DNA from: Epiperipatus broadwayi
Taxonomy: Eukaryota; Onychophora; Udeonychophora; Euonychophora; Peripatidae
DNA length: 64,000 bases
Direction: 5' to 3'
Assembly (NCBI GenBank): GCA_028023455.1
Contig: JAQFVV010013061.1
Location: 5,001 to 69,000, forward strand
Below, piece by piece: positions 38,101 through 49,910 of the stretch; the first letter of the stretch is position 1, and the number at the start of each line of letters is the position of its first letter. The position numbers were made by a program, and so were the translations under genes. The notes under the pieces were generated by a model that ran no database searches, had not been told where the DNA came from, and worked only from the letters and a program-made list of their open reading frames with translations.

Positions 38101-38512
38101 GCTGATATTTTTTATCAGCTCTTTTTCTAAAATCATCTAAGGTGATAAGATCTTGATTTAAAACAGAGCTTTTATTTTTAGCTCTCTAATCCCTTTGAAA
38201 ACATATATGTTTTAATTAATTAAAAAAATTTCAAAAACAAGTATTGTGTTTTTACATTTCACAATCAGAATAATAATAACAATACAATATTTATATTTAT
38301 TAAGATCTTTTTTAAAACATTAATTTCATAATGAAATTTTATTTTAAACCCAGAGTTATTTAACCCTTTACTAGTTATTATTTTATTTTAAAAAATGTAG
38401 AAAAAAGTCTACTATAATTTTTGTCTGTGTTTATTTCTACTTTTCCTTTATTTTACACATATATATGCACATACACTATATTAGTGTATGCTATGTAAGC
38501 CAACTGGTTACA
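35110..38512 (+). mobile_element. 3.4 kb direct repeat, left copy (putative giant LTR)
   Basis: Homologous over its full length to 39420-42900, both on the same strand, with only scattered substitutions and small indels (mid-90s percent identity by eye). It begins TGTAAC and ends GTTACA, a perfect 6 bp inverted repeat of the TG...CA type that ends LTRs. The outermost flanks of the pair are both ATAT (35106-35109 and 42901-42904), compatible with a 4 bp target duplication of one element spanning both, though the site is TA-rich. No coding sequence. Alternatives: a plain tandem segmental duplication, or two independent solo insertions. Confidence 0.7.
36690..37085 (+). promoter_or_regulatory. 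Promoter-like island in the left 3.4 kb repeat (CRE palindrome and TATA box)
   Basis: This is the least A/T-rich part of the repeat. It contains a perfect TGACGTCA (36775-36782), the CREB/ATF consensus, and about 175 bp downstream a TATA box in a G/C-bounded setting (GGCC then TATATATAT, 36956-36964). An 'accactggactac' initiator-like region follows 10-25 bp later. Both elements are kept in the right copy. This is what a Pol II promoter in the U3 region of an LTR would look like; the 66-codon frame at 36707-36907 is not kept in the other copy. Confidence 0.5.
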
Positions 38513-39419
38513 TTGCCCCAGTCTGAGAGAAAAGGAAAATAGAAATGAAACACCTATCTAACAGTATTTTAATTACATGCATAATCAAAACAAAGTTCAT
38601 ATCTAAAACTATGTACTAATCAATTTTTTTACAGATCTAACAGTTAACATAATGAATAGCGATTTGCAATTTTAAGATAGATAAAGAATTCAACCATTGG
38701 ACTGTAAGTACACAATGCACCATGAGCACCAAGAGTGCTACCTCAAATGAGACACTATAACCTACTACAACCTTTATAAAGATACTGCAAAATTTTTGCA
38801 AAGCCCTCTTCCATGAAGGGTCTGGAAATACATAACTATGCCCTGCTTCTTTTGAGTCTTATGGGATGGGAAATACAAGCTATGCCTTGCTCCTTTTCTT
38901 TGGAAACTTAGAGGCTGTAATCATGCCAGGACTATGTTAACTGCCTTATGACAAACACTATAAAATACAAAAAATAGCTTGGAGCAAATAGTGGAGATAC
39001 AACAACCTCAGAGCTGCATGAAAACATTGCATTTTCAAGCCAATGACAAAAATCTCCATCCATCATCAAAACTAAAAATACAGCTAAACAAACTTCAACA
39101 ATCAAACACCAAATCCAATCTCAAAAATCATTGATTTTTTATTTAACGCTAACCATGAACCTCTCCAAACATACATGAAAATTACTATTTTATAACCATC
39201 ATCAATACTCTGGTCACATATTTCACAGTAATTTGTAAAATTAATTCTGCATAAAATGTATATATTTTTTTTACTTTCTCAGTCATGGTTTGAGATCATA
39301 TTAATAATTTTGAAGTGATGATCACCAGTATGTGATCATTATCAGCCATACATTGTGCAGCCATATATAATGATTGCCACAGTACATGATCATCATAGGC
39401 CCTCAGTTAGGTAACCATT
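38513..39419. other. Spacer between the two 3.4 kb repeats (putative internal region, 907 bp)
   Basis: If the repeats are LTRs this is the whole internal domain, far too short for gag-pol and with many stops in every frame. I do not see a clean tRNA primer-binding site right after the left repeat (it starts 'ttgccccagtctgag'), nor a polypurine tract right before the right one. That weakens the LTR reading or implies a very reduced non-autonomous element. Confidence 0.5.
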
Positions 39420-42400
39420 TGTAACAGAATAAGGTGGGTGAGAAGTGGTGGAAAGTAGAATTGAACTGGGGTGATGGAAACATCAGCACTCACAGTCCAT
39501 TTAATGAAATATAAATATCAATAATTTGAAAAAATATCTATATAAGTAAATATTTAAAGATATAAGAGCATGGGATTAGAAAATCTCTGAGAACATTGAG
39601 AGATCAGAAGCTAACTCATAAGAGCAACTACAAGCATAATTAACCACCAGCATTATTATTTAAAAAAATAAGTACAAGCAAATAATTGAGATAAATAACC
39701 ATCCATCATCATCATTGATGGGATAAACAAATTAGTACAATAAATCAGAATAAAATCAACAGACCATCTTGTGGCTGCATTTGAACAATAAAAAAAGATA
39801 AATCAACAGTCAACATTGTGACTGGATTGGAAATGGGTCTTGCATAGACCAGGCTAACTATTGAGCCATTGCCAGCTTGGGCAATTATTTAAACATAACT
39901 TGGATACACCATCTTAGTACCCATTGATTAGAATACATAAGCAGAAAATCTAAACAATAATGCTGGGACATTTAAAACATGCTGATCATCATCAATGCTC
40001 AGGCCACTTGTACTGGCCAACTATAAACTTAAATTTTTAATAGAACTAAAGTAAAATAAAAAATAATAGTGCATGGGCTTTAAAGAGTATCCTCTTTTGC
40101 ACCAACCAGGATGATGGTTGATCATCTCTGGATGCCCAAAGCACTAAACACATCCCCATTTATCTGTGTGTCCAAAATCTAGCTCAGAGAACACAAGCTA
40201 TATTACTGTATGTGAACAAGAGATGATGGAAACCATTTTTAACAATTAAATAAGTTTATTAATAACAATAAAAAATAAATTATTAAGGTCTTATGAGGGT
40301 TCTGATTTTGAAAAGTATTCATTGAGTTACATGATTAATAAATTAGGTTAATTCAAACCCATTCAGCACACAGGCATGTGGCTTGATACAAAATAAACAT
40401 GTTTGAATTAACATTTAATTTAGAAAAATAATCAAAATTTTACACATAAGTGTCTATCTGACACGTATTGTTATTTACAATATAATTGACATAAAATAAG
40501 TATAAAAAAAATGATTAAATTTTACATATGTGTTACAATTGATCAGCATTGGTATCTGCAATACAATTGACAGATATACTCATACATACATGCGTGTGAT
40601 TTCTGAACATATTTAATTTTTACATAAAATAATACATGATTAAGCTTTTAAATTATGATTTAAATAATACAAATACTTATGCTAGGTTTACTACAACACG
40701 TATATAGAATTGCACAGATTATTAACAAATTTAATTTTGTCACACAATACTTTTATAATTAATAATTTCATAAAATTTACATACTTGTTATGACAATAAA
40801 AGTTATTTTCACAATTACTCGTTGTTGAAAATGTATAAATTGCTTTTCTTATTTTATAGTAAGTTCCACTCTTTATCGATTAGTTTCTATCAACTTTTTT
40901 CTTTCTTTTAATACATGAAGTTATTTGCTAGTTTGCTTTACTTTAAAAATGTCTCTTTTTCTCTTTTTAATAAATGAAAGATAATATCGTTTTATAGAAT
41001 CCAAAAAAATATATAAATTTTGAAATGTCTTTATGCTTTATTAGTTAATGCTGATTAAGTAGGCAAGGTGAGATAGTAAAAATGAATACGTGAACTGCAG
41101 CTCTCCATGCCATGATAAGCAGAGAGCCAAGCCGGACTATCAGTACACAAAGCTCCATGACGTCACGAGAAAATACCTCATTTTAAGCACTGCCCTTCTA
41201 AGTATCTAGACAGATCATCCTCAAAGAGCAGTATCCAAGAAAAAAATAAAAGGCATTGTGCCAACTTTGGTCAACTCTGTGAGACTTAGGGGTATAAATG
41301 TGGTCTATTCATGAGACCAAAGCCTATTCCTGAGGCCTATATATATTCACCACTGGACTACCCTGGGAGCTCAACATCTAGATCTAAACAGTGCCAAGCC
41401 TATACTTCGGAGCGCCATGGACACCTGCATCCAGACAGCCCCGCTTAACTATAGACTCACCATAAACATAAAAAGTACAAATTCACGCATCACTTTCAAA
41501 ATGTAATTTTATATATGTGTGTGCGTGTGTGCGCACGCTGACGTTTACATCATATTTTAACTTAACAGCAATAATATTATATTTTCATTCTTAAATTCTT
41601 TGGAAAATATGCACAAATTTCATACATATACGTGTGTGTATAAACAAAATATAGATATAATTTAAAATTAATTTCAATTTATAAATTCTCTTTTTTTTTT
41701 TCTAAAAAAAAGTATAGTCAATTTTTGACAGGTATTTGTTGATTAATTATCAACGTTTTTAAATTAAATTATTGAATCATCGATTCTTTACTCTTTTTTT
41801 TTATAAATAATTTTTTTCAAAATAATGTCCAGAGAATTATTGTTCAAAAACGCCTATTTTGCCTTTAAAACGAGATGGTCAATGAATTATTCTTGACTCT
41901 TAATTATAATTCCAGCAAAATTACTTTATATTCTTTTAAAATATGTAAATTTTTAATCGACTTAAAAATAATAGTTTTCTATACATGTCTATTTTATAAG
42001 AATTATTTTAAATAACTCACCAGCTATATATATGTTTATCCATGATTTTCTGCATATATCTGACGCAGCATATGCGTAATTAACTCTTCAGCAAGCTAGA
42101 ATATTTTTTTTCTTGGTGAGTTTGGTTTTAGTGATTGTCATCATCAGGTAAAAGTATAATCCGTGTATAATGTTGGTCCATAGTTGGCCTCCTGTCTGTG
42201 TAGAACTGTTCCAGGTAAGCAGCTGTCCTTTCCATGTTTAAGGCTATGAATTACAGCACAAAGAAGGGGGTCATTTTTTTTTGATGTGAATTCAAACTCC
42301 TACCAGGAAAATAGTAGCGGTTCCTGAATTTACTGTTCTGCTTCAGCTACATAACTTCATAGTAGCTATTTTGCCAACTTTCCGGTCAGCTAAAACCAAC

Positions 42401-42900
42401 TGCTGCAAACTTCGTCAAGTTGCAACAAAATATTGCCACCAACTCTTCAGTTGGCCCTTCTTACAAAAAACTATTAATCAGACTGGCTGATATTTTTTAT
42501 CAGCTCTTTTTATAAAATCATTTAAGGTGATAAGATCTTGATTAAAAACTGAGCTTTTATTTTTAGCTCTCTAATCCCTTTGAACACATATATGTTTTAA
42601 TTAATTAAAAAAATTTCAAAAACAAGTATTGTGTTTTTACATTTCACAATCAGAATAATAATAATAACAATACAATATTTATATTTATTAAGACCTTTTT
42701 TAAAACATTAATTTCATAATGAAATTTTATTTTAAACCCAGAGTTATTTAACCCTTTACTTGTTATTATTTTATTTTAATAAATGTAGAAAAAAGTCTAC
42801 TATAATTTTTGTCTGTGTTTATTTCTACTTTTCCTTTATTTTACACATATATATGCACATACACTATATTAGTGTATGCTATGTAAGCCAACTGGTTACA
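39420..42900 (+). mobile_element. 3.4 kb direct repeat, right copy (putative giant LTR)
   Basis: Same boundaries as the left copy (TGTAAC...GTTACA). It is about 80 bp longer, mostly from one extra segment near 40450-40525 that looks like a degenerate duplication of the adjoining 'gttacaattgat...caattgacagat' unit. The CRE palindrome (41158-41165) and TATA box (41338-41346) are both preserved. Confidence 0.7.
41085..41465 (+). promoter_or_regulatory. Promoter-like island in the right 3.4 kb repeat
   Basis: Counterpart of 36690-37085: TGACGTCA and TATATATAT retain the same spacing although neighbouring bases differ between the copies. The conservation suggests either recent duplication or constraint. 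Confidence 0.5.
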
Positions 42901-44734
42901 ATATATATGTATATGAAGGGGGGCAAAACCTAAAATTTTGTTATAGAAAAGTTGTGTATTTACTTTTGGATTTTACAAGTTTATTCAAAGTTCTGTCTAT
43001 TTGATGCAATGTACCAGTCTAAATATGTTTTCCACTTCTTAAAATAGTATTGAAACTCTTGTAATATGCTGTTTTTTAATGTATCCATTGTTTTAGTTTT
43101 TACTTACTTCTAAGTCCATAAAACTTTTTACTTTGAAGTATATTTTTATTCAAAGGAATAAATGGAAGTCACACAGAGAGTGATTGGGCAAATATGCTTG
43201 ATGGATAAGCTGGGTCTAAGTGTTTTTAATTAAAAATTGTTTCACACTCAAGATTTTATATGCTGATGTGTTGCCATGGTGAAGTTTGCACTTTTTACTT
43301 TGCTTCAAATCAGGACATTTTCCTTTTACTGCATTAAGCAAACATTTTAAAATATGTGGTAAAATGTCTGATTATAATGAAGGAATTCTGAATGAACAAT
43401 GCCATTTGCATCAAATAAAAATTAGTATTGCCTTCAAATTGAACTTCACTTGACATAGGTTTTTTTTTAGAGATATAGTGAATTTGAAATGTCCATTAAA
43501 CCGAAAATAAATTTGTGTTTTTTTCATAGCAACTTGCTTATAAACTGTTTCAAGTATAAGAATTGCTTTTTTCCAACAGAAAAAAGAATTTTATATTGAT
43601 CCAACTTTTCAATCATTATAAAAATTCATCACACCCTTAAAAACATTTATTATGCAGCACCACAATTTCATTCAATAATGATAGTTAGAACATTGATATA
43701 GAGATATACCTGAAAAGGGCATTTAGCAGTGGAAGCATGTTCTAAAACATGCTCACCATACAAAGTGTGATTCTGGTTATCTTTGGGTACCCCCTTACAT
43801 ATATTAACATTATTTATTTGCAACCTGTATAGAAATTCATCGAAATTTTGATCTTATACATGGTGACATTTGATGAAAAATCGCCTAAACCTCTTACAAG
43901 ATATACATTTATATGATGAAACTCTGACTCTGTCATCATCATTGGAGACCAATTGAAATCACATCAAATAACATCTGTTTTTATTTATATAGTTTTACAA
44001 TTATCAATTAGCTGTTAATATTTGAATATGAATTTTAATAATTATTTAACTAATACCTTGTACTGGGTTAATGCCAATTGGCAAGACAGGGTCTATAATC
44101 TAATTCATTTTTATATAACTTTGCCATCAAATAAGCATGCCCATAACTTCATTTTCATTTTTTTTTTAATTTTTAAACATTATATGATGGGAAATTTGGA
44201 ATGTCGTATTTCTGATATTTATATTAAGTTTAATATTTCAATAACAGAAGAAAATTTAAATGTAATGTTGGTGTCATATAAAGAATAACAGCCAATTAAT
44301 TTATTGATATGATCTTTTTTTATAATTAACAGTAAATGATGCTTATTCCACTGTGAAGTTTAGATCAGTTTATGATTCAACTACAGCAGCATTTAATCAG
44401 TGTAATAACACAAATCAAATAATATCATTTAGGCAAATAGAAACAGCATTCTGCTCAACTGGCCACTAAATGTTTAAACATCACATTACCTCCCAAGCAG
44501 CTAGCAATATAATTGTTTTTTAATAATTTTATTTATTATTGTTATGTGTCCAGCTACTTAGGATCACACTAAGTATAATATTTTTATTTGGATTAGAAGA
44601 GACTTTTTTATATTTTTATCTACTTTTCTCAGATGAGAATGGCTTTCTGAGGTCTACATCTTAAATCCAATACTTTCACTGGTATGTTATATTCCAAATC
44701 AACTAAAAGTTTTAGTAGTATTGTCTTGAACAAA
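42901..44734. other. A/T-rich non-coding stretch
   Basis: No coding or repeat family recognised. The 88-codon frame at 44022-44288 has no motif. Confidence 0.45.
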
Positions 44735-45240
44735 AAACTTCCACCAAAAAGCTATGGTAGGTTTATGACAAACTCACTTAGCTCGGGGATTGCTAGCAAC
44801 ATCAAAGGTTAAATGTTATCTCTGTTTACATAAATATAATCCAATTTCTATTCTCTATTACAGTAACAATCCATGAAAATATTTAATTCAACATATATAA
44901 CTTTCTGGAAAAGTTAAAAATATTATTTGCAGAATGTCAAAAAGAAGAATATTCTTTCACATTTTCTAACCTTTAATCCATATAAAAAATTAGGTTCAAA
45001 GTAAAATACAACCTATTTTATTTCAACAAAACACAGCAACAAAAAGCTATTATAGATTAATGACAAAACTTGTTTTTCCTCAGTAATATCAATTATAGAT
45101 TAATGACAAAACTTGTTTTTCCTCAGTAATATCAATTAGTAATAATTGGTAGTTTCTTGGCAACATCAAAGGTTAAATGTTATCTCTGTTTACATGGATA
45201 TAGTCTTTGTGATTCTATTCTTTATTATAACAATTAATGA
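44735..45240 (+). repeat. Direct repeat, two units about 300 bp apart, with a nested 47 bp tandem duplication
   Basis: 'aaaaagctat' and 'gcaacatcaaaggttaaatg ttatctctgtttaca' occur near 44750-44835 and again near 45040-45195. Within the second unit 'tatagattaatgacaaaac' plus its following 28 bp occurs twice in direct succession (about 45050-45143). Confidence 0.8.
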
Positions 45241-45256
45241 ATATACTTTGATCAGT

Positions 45257-45545
<289 letters not shown>

Positions 45546-46604
45546 TGAAAATGTCTCTATGGTAACTTTTAAATAATAAATTATTGGTTTTACTGATTTG
45601 AAAACTAAGCTTTATTATGATAGATAAATATTTTAATGATATGATTAAATACAGAAAAAATATGATTAATACCATTGTTATTTTATAGTACATATCATAT
45701 AAGATATAAACATTTAGTATCTCTTAATTTATGTTTTTCGCTAATTAATCCAGATAGATTTTAAAATATTTATTTAAGTTTATATTAATTGTATAATATT
45801 AATTAAGTAATATTTATTCTAATTTGTGAAGGTATTTTTTTTTAAATCAAAAAGATAGAAATTGAAAAAAAACTGTTCTGTGCGCTACTTATAAAAATTA
45901 GTTTTTGCAATGAGGAAAAATAAAATTTAAACACTTGATAATTACATTTGTAATTAAAATAATAAGTTTTACAATTGAATATAAATAAAAACAGTTTAAA
46001 TTGTGAACATAAATCATAAAATATTTGGATGAATTAAATTTAAGAGTCAATAAATGGCATTTAGCATATTTGTCAAAAGTTAATTCCAAAAATCAGATAA
46101 TTAACAGATTCAAATAGATGGCACATGTTTATGGGCAATATTAATCAAGTTGTACTCAATTAAACATAAATAGGAGTCTTGGTTTGTAATCTGTATTTAT
46201 TTTCCACTCCAAATCAACAGCTAATCAGATGTTTCCAATTCATTTCTCTATCTTTTCAAATTAACTAAAATATGCATCATAATAAAATATAGATAGAATG
46301 CTATCTACAGAAAATAAAAGAGTAAATTTTTTTTTTAGAATTTGCCAAATTGAAGACAGAAAGCTAATTTTTGAAGCAGATAGACTTACAAGTATTATAA
46401 TAATTTATCTTTCTAAACTATGCTAATCTTTAAATAGACAGCTAATGGTGTTCATTTTTGATTGTGGTTTTACTTCAGTCTTGGAAAAAAAAAACAAATT
46501 TATCTGAATTTTCTAGTTCCTGAAATAGAAAATATTATTAAATCATGAGATTGAAAAATAATTGCTCTGACTATTGATTTCCAATCATATATTGAATATT
46601 AAGC
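45546..46604. other. A/T-rich stretch, nothing identified
   Basis: No coding or repeat family recognised. Confidence 0.45.
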
Positions 46605-46830
46605 ATCAGAAGTTCACCATAAGTTGTTATAACAGAGACAAAACTTTCATATAGTAGTGCCATCTAGTGCAAGCCAGAGTAATCAATGGATAGAAAAAGG
46701 TTTGTGTATAATATTCCCACCTAGTGCCTACTCATCCAATATTCCCACATTAGTTTCTAGCTTGTGGCTTTCTTCAGTGAGGAGTCTTGAATTTGACAGC
46801 ACTGCACCTAGATCTTAGAATTGGGTCATA
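46605..46830 (-). repeat. Family D, partial copy (body end)
   Basis: Same orientation as 28577-28830: 'acaaaactttcatatagtag', 'gtgcaagccagagtaatcaa', 'cctactcatccaatattccc', 'ctgcacctagatcttag'. The tail part is missing. On the minus strand 46744-46782 reads CCTCA, CTGAAGA, 13 nt, GAAAC, TA, ATG, TGGG: the hammerhead-like core with both invariant strands intact but a damaged cleavage triplet. Confidence 0.8.
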
Positions 46831-47486
46831 AATAAATCAAAAAACACTAAAGTAAATGTTAAAGAAACCAGAAATAAAAAGAAAATTTAAGCATAACACT
46901 GCAAAAAAGAACTGACTTAAAAGTATATATGATATATGAGAATTCTGATAAAATTGTACAAACTGCATAAACTAAATGTATAAATTGTATGTGGACATTA
47001 AAATTTTATACAATTTAATATTTATTATATGAACAAACTTACTTTGGAAAAAACAATTAACTTAGAATAAACATACATTTTAAATGTAAATATAAATTAC
47101 ATACTGATTAAACTCATTTTATCACTGTTTTTTATTTTTAACTATTATTCTTATTTAAACAATTCACTGTCAATATGATCTGGATAAATATACATAGATT
47201 TATGTTATGAAGTTAGAGTATAGCATATCCATTCCTCACTATGTTAGAGTTAGGGTTGTAATAGTATCCACATAAATCACTTATTTATTGGTTTATGTAT
47301 TAAATATGTTTGTGGTAAGTCATATTTCTTACATTATTAATGTTTATCAGTTATATACTTGTTAATCTTTTATTAAATTAAATTCTGCATCAGATATATT
47401 TATTCTTTAAAATAAAATCTGTTTTGAATCATACATTCTTAACAATATATTGAGATTGTTGATTGTTATTGATACTGATATTGTTT
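46831..47486. other. A/T-rich stretch, nothing identified
   Basis: No coding or repeat family recognised. Confidence 0.45.
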
Positions 47487-47538
47487 AAGGGTTGACTGCT
47501 TTCATATATATATATATATATGAAAGCAGTCAACCCTT

Positions 47539-47572
<34 letters not shown>
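47487..47572. repeat. Perfect 52 bp palindrome followed by a TA palindrome
   Basis: 47487-47538 is an exact inverted repeat with no spacer: arm 'aagggttgactgctttc' followed by a TA core. Directly after it lies 'atca(ta)n tgat', a second self-complementary block. Confidence 0.95.
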
Positions 47573-47574
<2 letters not shown>

Positions 47575-47634
47575 AATTAAAATCCATTATGTTGCCTTCA
47601 TAAAATACTTTAATATAAAAATATAAACTAATAT

Positions 47635-48285
47635 TATAGACAACTACATTTGAATTAATAAATAGTAGATTTATTTACATCAAATCGATTTTCGTTCAAA
47701 ATGAACCTTCTCAAGATGTTAGAATAAATTAAAAAGTCACACGATTTATATTAATGTAGTATACACTTATTGTTCAAATTAAATTTTAAAAATTATTAAA
47801 ATTTTTAATATTTAACTGACGACTTTCAACTCAACTTCACGGATTCTTGGTGCAAAATTCAGAAACATTGCATCCTTTAACCTTAATAATAAAAAAAAAC
47901 TGCTATATTGAATATATGCATCTGATTTCTTTTTTAACTCTACAGACATTTGGTGTCATCCATGTCTTCTGATTGTTGATGGTAAATATTATAAACTGTG
48001 TCCTTGATTTGTCATAATTTTTATGAAACCTTTATTATTAAGGTTAAAGGATGCTAAGTTTCTAAATTTTACACCAAGAATCCATGAAGTTGAGTTGATA
48101 GTCGTCAGTTAAACATTAAAAATTTTTAATAATTTTTAAAGTTTAATTTGAACAATAAGGGTATACTACGTTAATATAAATCGCGTGACATTTTAATTTA
48201 TTCTAACATCTTGAGAAGGTTCATTTTGAACGAAAATCGATTTGATGTAAATAAATCTATTATTTATTAATTCAAATGTAGTTGT

Positions 48286-48290
<5 letters not shown>
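47635..48290. repeat. Long foldback element, arms about 260 bp, loop 137 bp
   Basis: 47635-47893 and 48031-48290 are reverse complements with only scattered mismatches. Ends are TATAGACAACTAC and GTAGTTGTCTATA. Strongly matching inner blocks include 'aaatcgattttcgttcaaaa', 'cttctcaagatgttagaata' and 'cctttaaccttaataataaa'. The loop has no coding potential. The outermost TA could be a TA target duplication of Tc1/mariner-type MITEs, but the flanks are TA-rich so this is uncertain. Confidence 0.9.
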
Positions 48291-48316
<26 letters not shown>

Positions 48317-48741
48317 TCATAATCAAGTAGTTATGCTCTAAAGACAATATTAGATAATCTGAGAATACGAGTGATGATTGTTGTTGGAAGCAAAATAACA
48401 GTCCATTTAAAAAATAATATCTCACATTTAATGTTTTGTTAAAAAAAAGGAAAAGCTGAAATGCATTATATAAATGCCTGATTATTTTAAACATGTATGT
48501 ATCTGAAATATGGGCCATAAGAATGTGGAGACTTGTGCTTCTTTGCATGTCCACTTCACAGTATATGCATATTGATCTTACCCAATGTACCACCATTTTT
48601 ATACCATAATCAATTATTTGAATCCAAGAAGAATAAAAAAATAATTTATTTTAATCATATTTGAAACCAACTTAGAATTTTCTAATCAGATAGCCATCCA
48701 AGTCAATCAGACATTTAGTTATCTCTCTCTCTTTGTGTGTG

Positions 48742-48830
<89 letters not shown>
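48291..48830. other. Spacer with long (TA)n tract
   Basis: CT/TG steps near 48722-48740 lead into about 90 bp of TA repeats (48740-48830). The 109-codon minus-strand frame 48267-48596 starts in ordinary DNA and has no recognisable motif. Confidence 0.7.
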
Positions 48831-48834
<4 letters not shown>

Positions 48835-48905
48835 AATAGACAATTACAAATATCCAGTCTTTTAAACAGATGGCATTACTGGATATTTGTAATTGTATAA
48901 TGGTT
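48831..48905. repeat. Short foldback (75 bp)
   Basis: 28 bp arms, 'aaccaatagacaattacaaa...ccagt' against its near-exact complement 'actgg...aattgtataatggtt', with a 19 nt loop. It sits directly against a TA tract. Confidence 0.85.
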
Positions 48906-49021
48906 TATTATTTGTATAATTATTTCAGTTAGTGTTAACAGTAACTTTCTTTCATATATATATATATATATAATTAATAAAACAAGTCATAAATTTCATA
49001 TCTTGCTTTTAAGCTTGCAAA

Positions 49022-49194
49022 ATGTTCACTAGAGGTAGCTTACCAATAGCTCTAATGAAGCTTTATTTTATAAGTGCCAAAAGAGAAAGAATTCAAAATC
49101 TCTATCGGAAAGCCTTATCTCCAGACCAATTGTTTTCAGCACTTATAAAATAAAGCTTGATTAGAACTATTGGTAAGCTCCCTCTAGTGAACAT
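49022..49194. repeat. Foldback element (173 bp), arms about 57 bp
   Basis: The left arm 'atgttcactagaggtagctt...ttataagtgc' is mirrored by 'gcacttataa...agctccctctagtgaacat'. The 60 bp loop is unrelated. It is flanked on both sides by A/T-rich DNA with a TA tract on the right. One arm recurs, diverged, near 22510-22565. Confidence 0.9.
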
Positions 49195-49478
49195 ATATAT
49201 ATATAAGACATATTTTGCGGGTTCATCCGTGTTAAAATATTTTAAATACTGACATTTCGACTTGGTAACACAAGTCATCCACTGAGTGATAACAAGTAAA
49301 AAGATGGTTGTAGAGGCGCTACAATCACTGATTTGAAAAAAATGTTAAAGTTCCACCAATAGCAAAAATGTTAAATTAAGAATGTTTTTTTAAAAAAAAT
49401 CTTTCCAAATAGGAGGAAGTTTGCTTGTATCATCTCGCTTATTGATACAATCTGGCCTTTTAAGTATCTCAAATCTCA

Positions 49479-49781
49479 TGTGAAAATTGTAAGGCTTCTT
49501 ACATAAGTATGAGTAATCGTCACATCAGTATTAGGAGAGATGTGCATGCTAATGCAGTTAAACAACATTCATCATCATCAGCACTCTCACTCCATACTAT
49601 GGATTCAGGTCATAAAATTATTTTTTCTAGTACCAGGATTATATCCAGATGTGATAATCTATACCAGTGCAAAATTAGAGAAGCCATTAAGATACTTAAA
49701 AGGCCAGATTGTATCAATAAGCGAGATGATACAAGCAAACTTCCTCCTATTTGGAAAGATTTTTTTAAAAAACATTCTTAA
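49479..49781 (+). pseudogene. GIY-YIG endonuclease C-terminus of a Penelope-like ORF, 5' truncated
   Basis: An open frame of about 100 codons, cut off upstream by the inverted segment, reads CENCKASYIS then MSNRHISIRRDVH, continues through SSSALSLHTMDSGHKI and IREAIKILKRPDCINKRDD, and ends LPPIWKDFFKKHS before a stop. This is the order seen in PLE endonuclease domains: Cys pair, YIG (here YIS), an Arg helix, H(x)nGH, REA...I, an N-x-x-DD segment and a final LPxxWK. In intact PLEs this nickase domain follows the reverse transcriptase and cuts the target. Here RT is absent and YIG has lost its Gly, so it is a dead fragment. The intact frame suggests fairly recent insertion. Confidence 0.85.
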
Positions 49782-49870
49782 TTTAACATTTTTGCTATTG
49801 GTGGAACTTTAACATTTTTTTTCAAATCAGTGATTGTAGCACCTTTACAACCGTCTTTCTACTTTTTATC

Positions 49871-49910
49871 ACTCAGTGGATGACTTGTGTTACCAAGTCG
49901 AAACATCAGT
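49871..49910 (+). ncRNA. Hammerhead-like helix in the PLE 3' end
   Basis: GATGA is followed by a 6 bp hairpin GACTTG/CAAGTC (loop TGTTAC; its first GA overlaps the GATGA) and directly by GAAAC, ATCA, GTA. Stem II, GAAA and a minimal AC/GT stem III are thus present, but the first core strand reads TGGATGA instead of CTGATGA. The mirrored copy lies at about 49263-49292 on the minus strand with CGAAAT. Hammerhead motifs are known in PLE terminal repeats; this copy appears degenerate. Confidence 0.45.

Noticed and set aside
38513-39419. gag or protease remnants in the spacer between the giant repeats
   Set aside because: Stops occur in every frame and no zinc-knuckle or DTG motif was found.
44735-45240. 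Regularly spaced direct repeats resembling a CRISPR array
   Set aside because: Only two long imperfect units with one nested duplication in a eukaryotic sequence; no short identical repeats with unique spacers.
48267-48596. 109-codon minus-strand frame near the 656 bp foldback
   Set aside because: It ends in a TA-derived poly Ile-Tyr run overlapping the foldback end and shows no domain.
49540-49812. Alternative-frame 90-codon ORF over the PLE endonuclease
   Set aside because: Shadow of the real GIY-YIG frame at 49479-49781, which has the family motifs.
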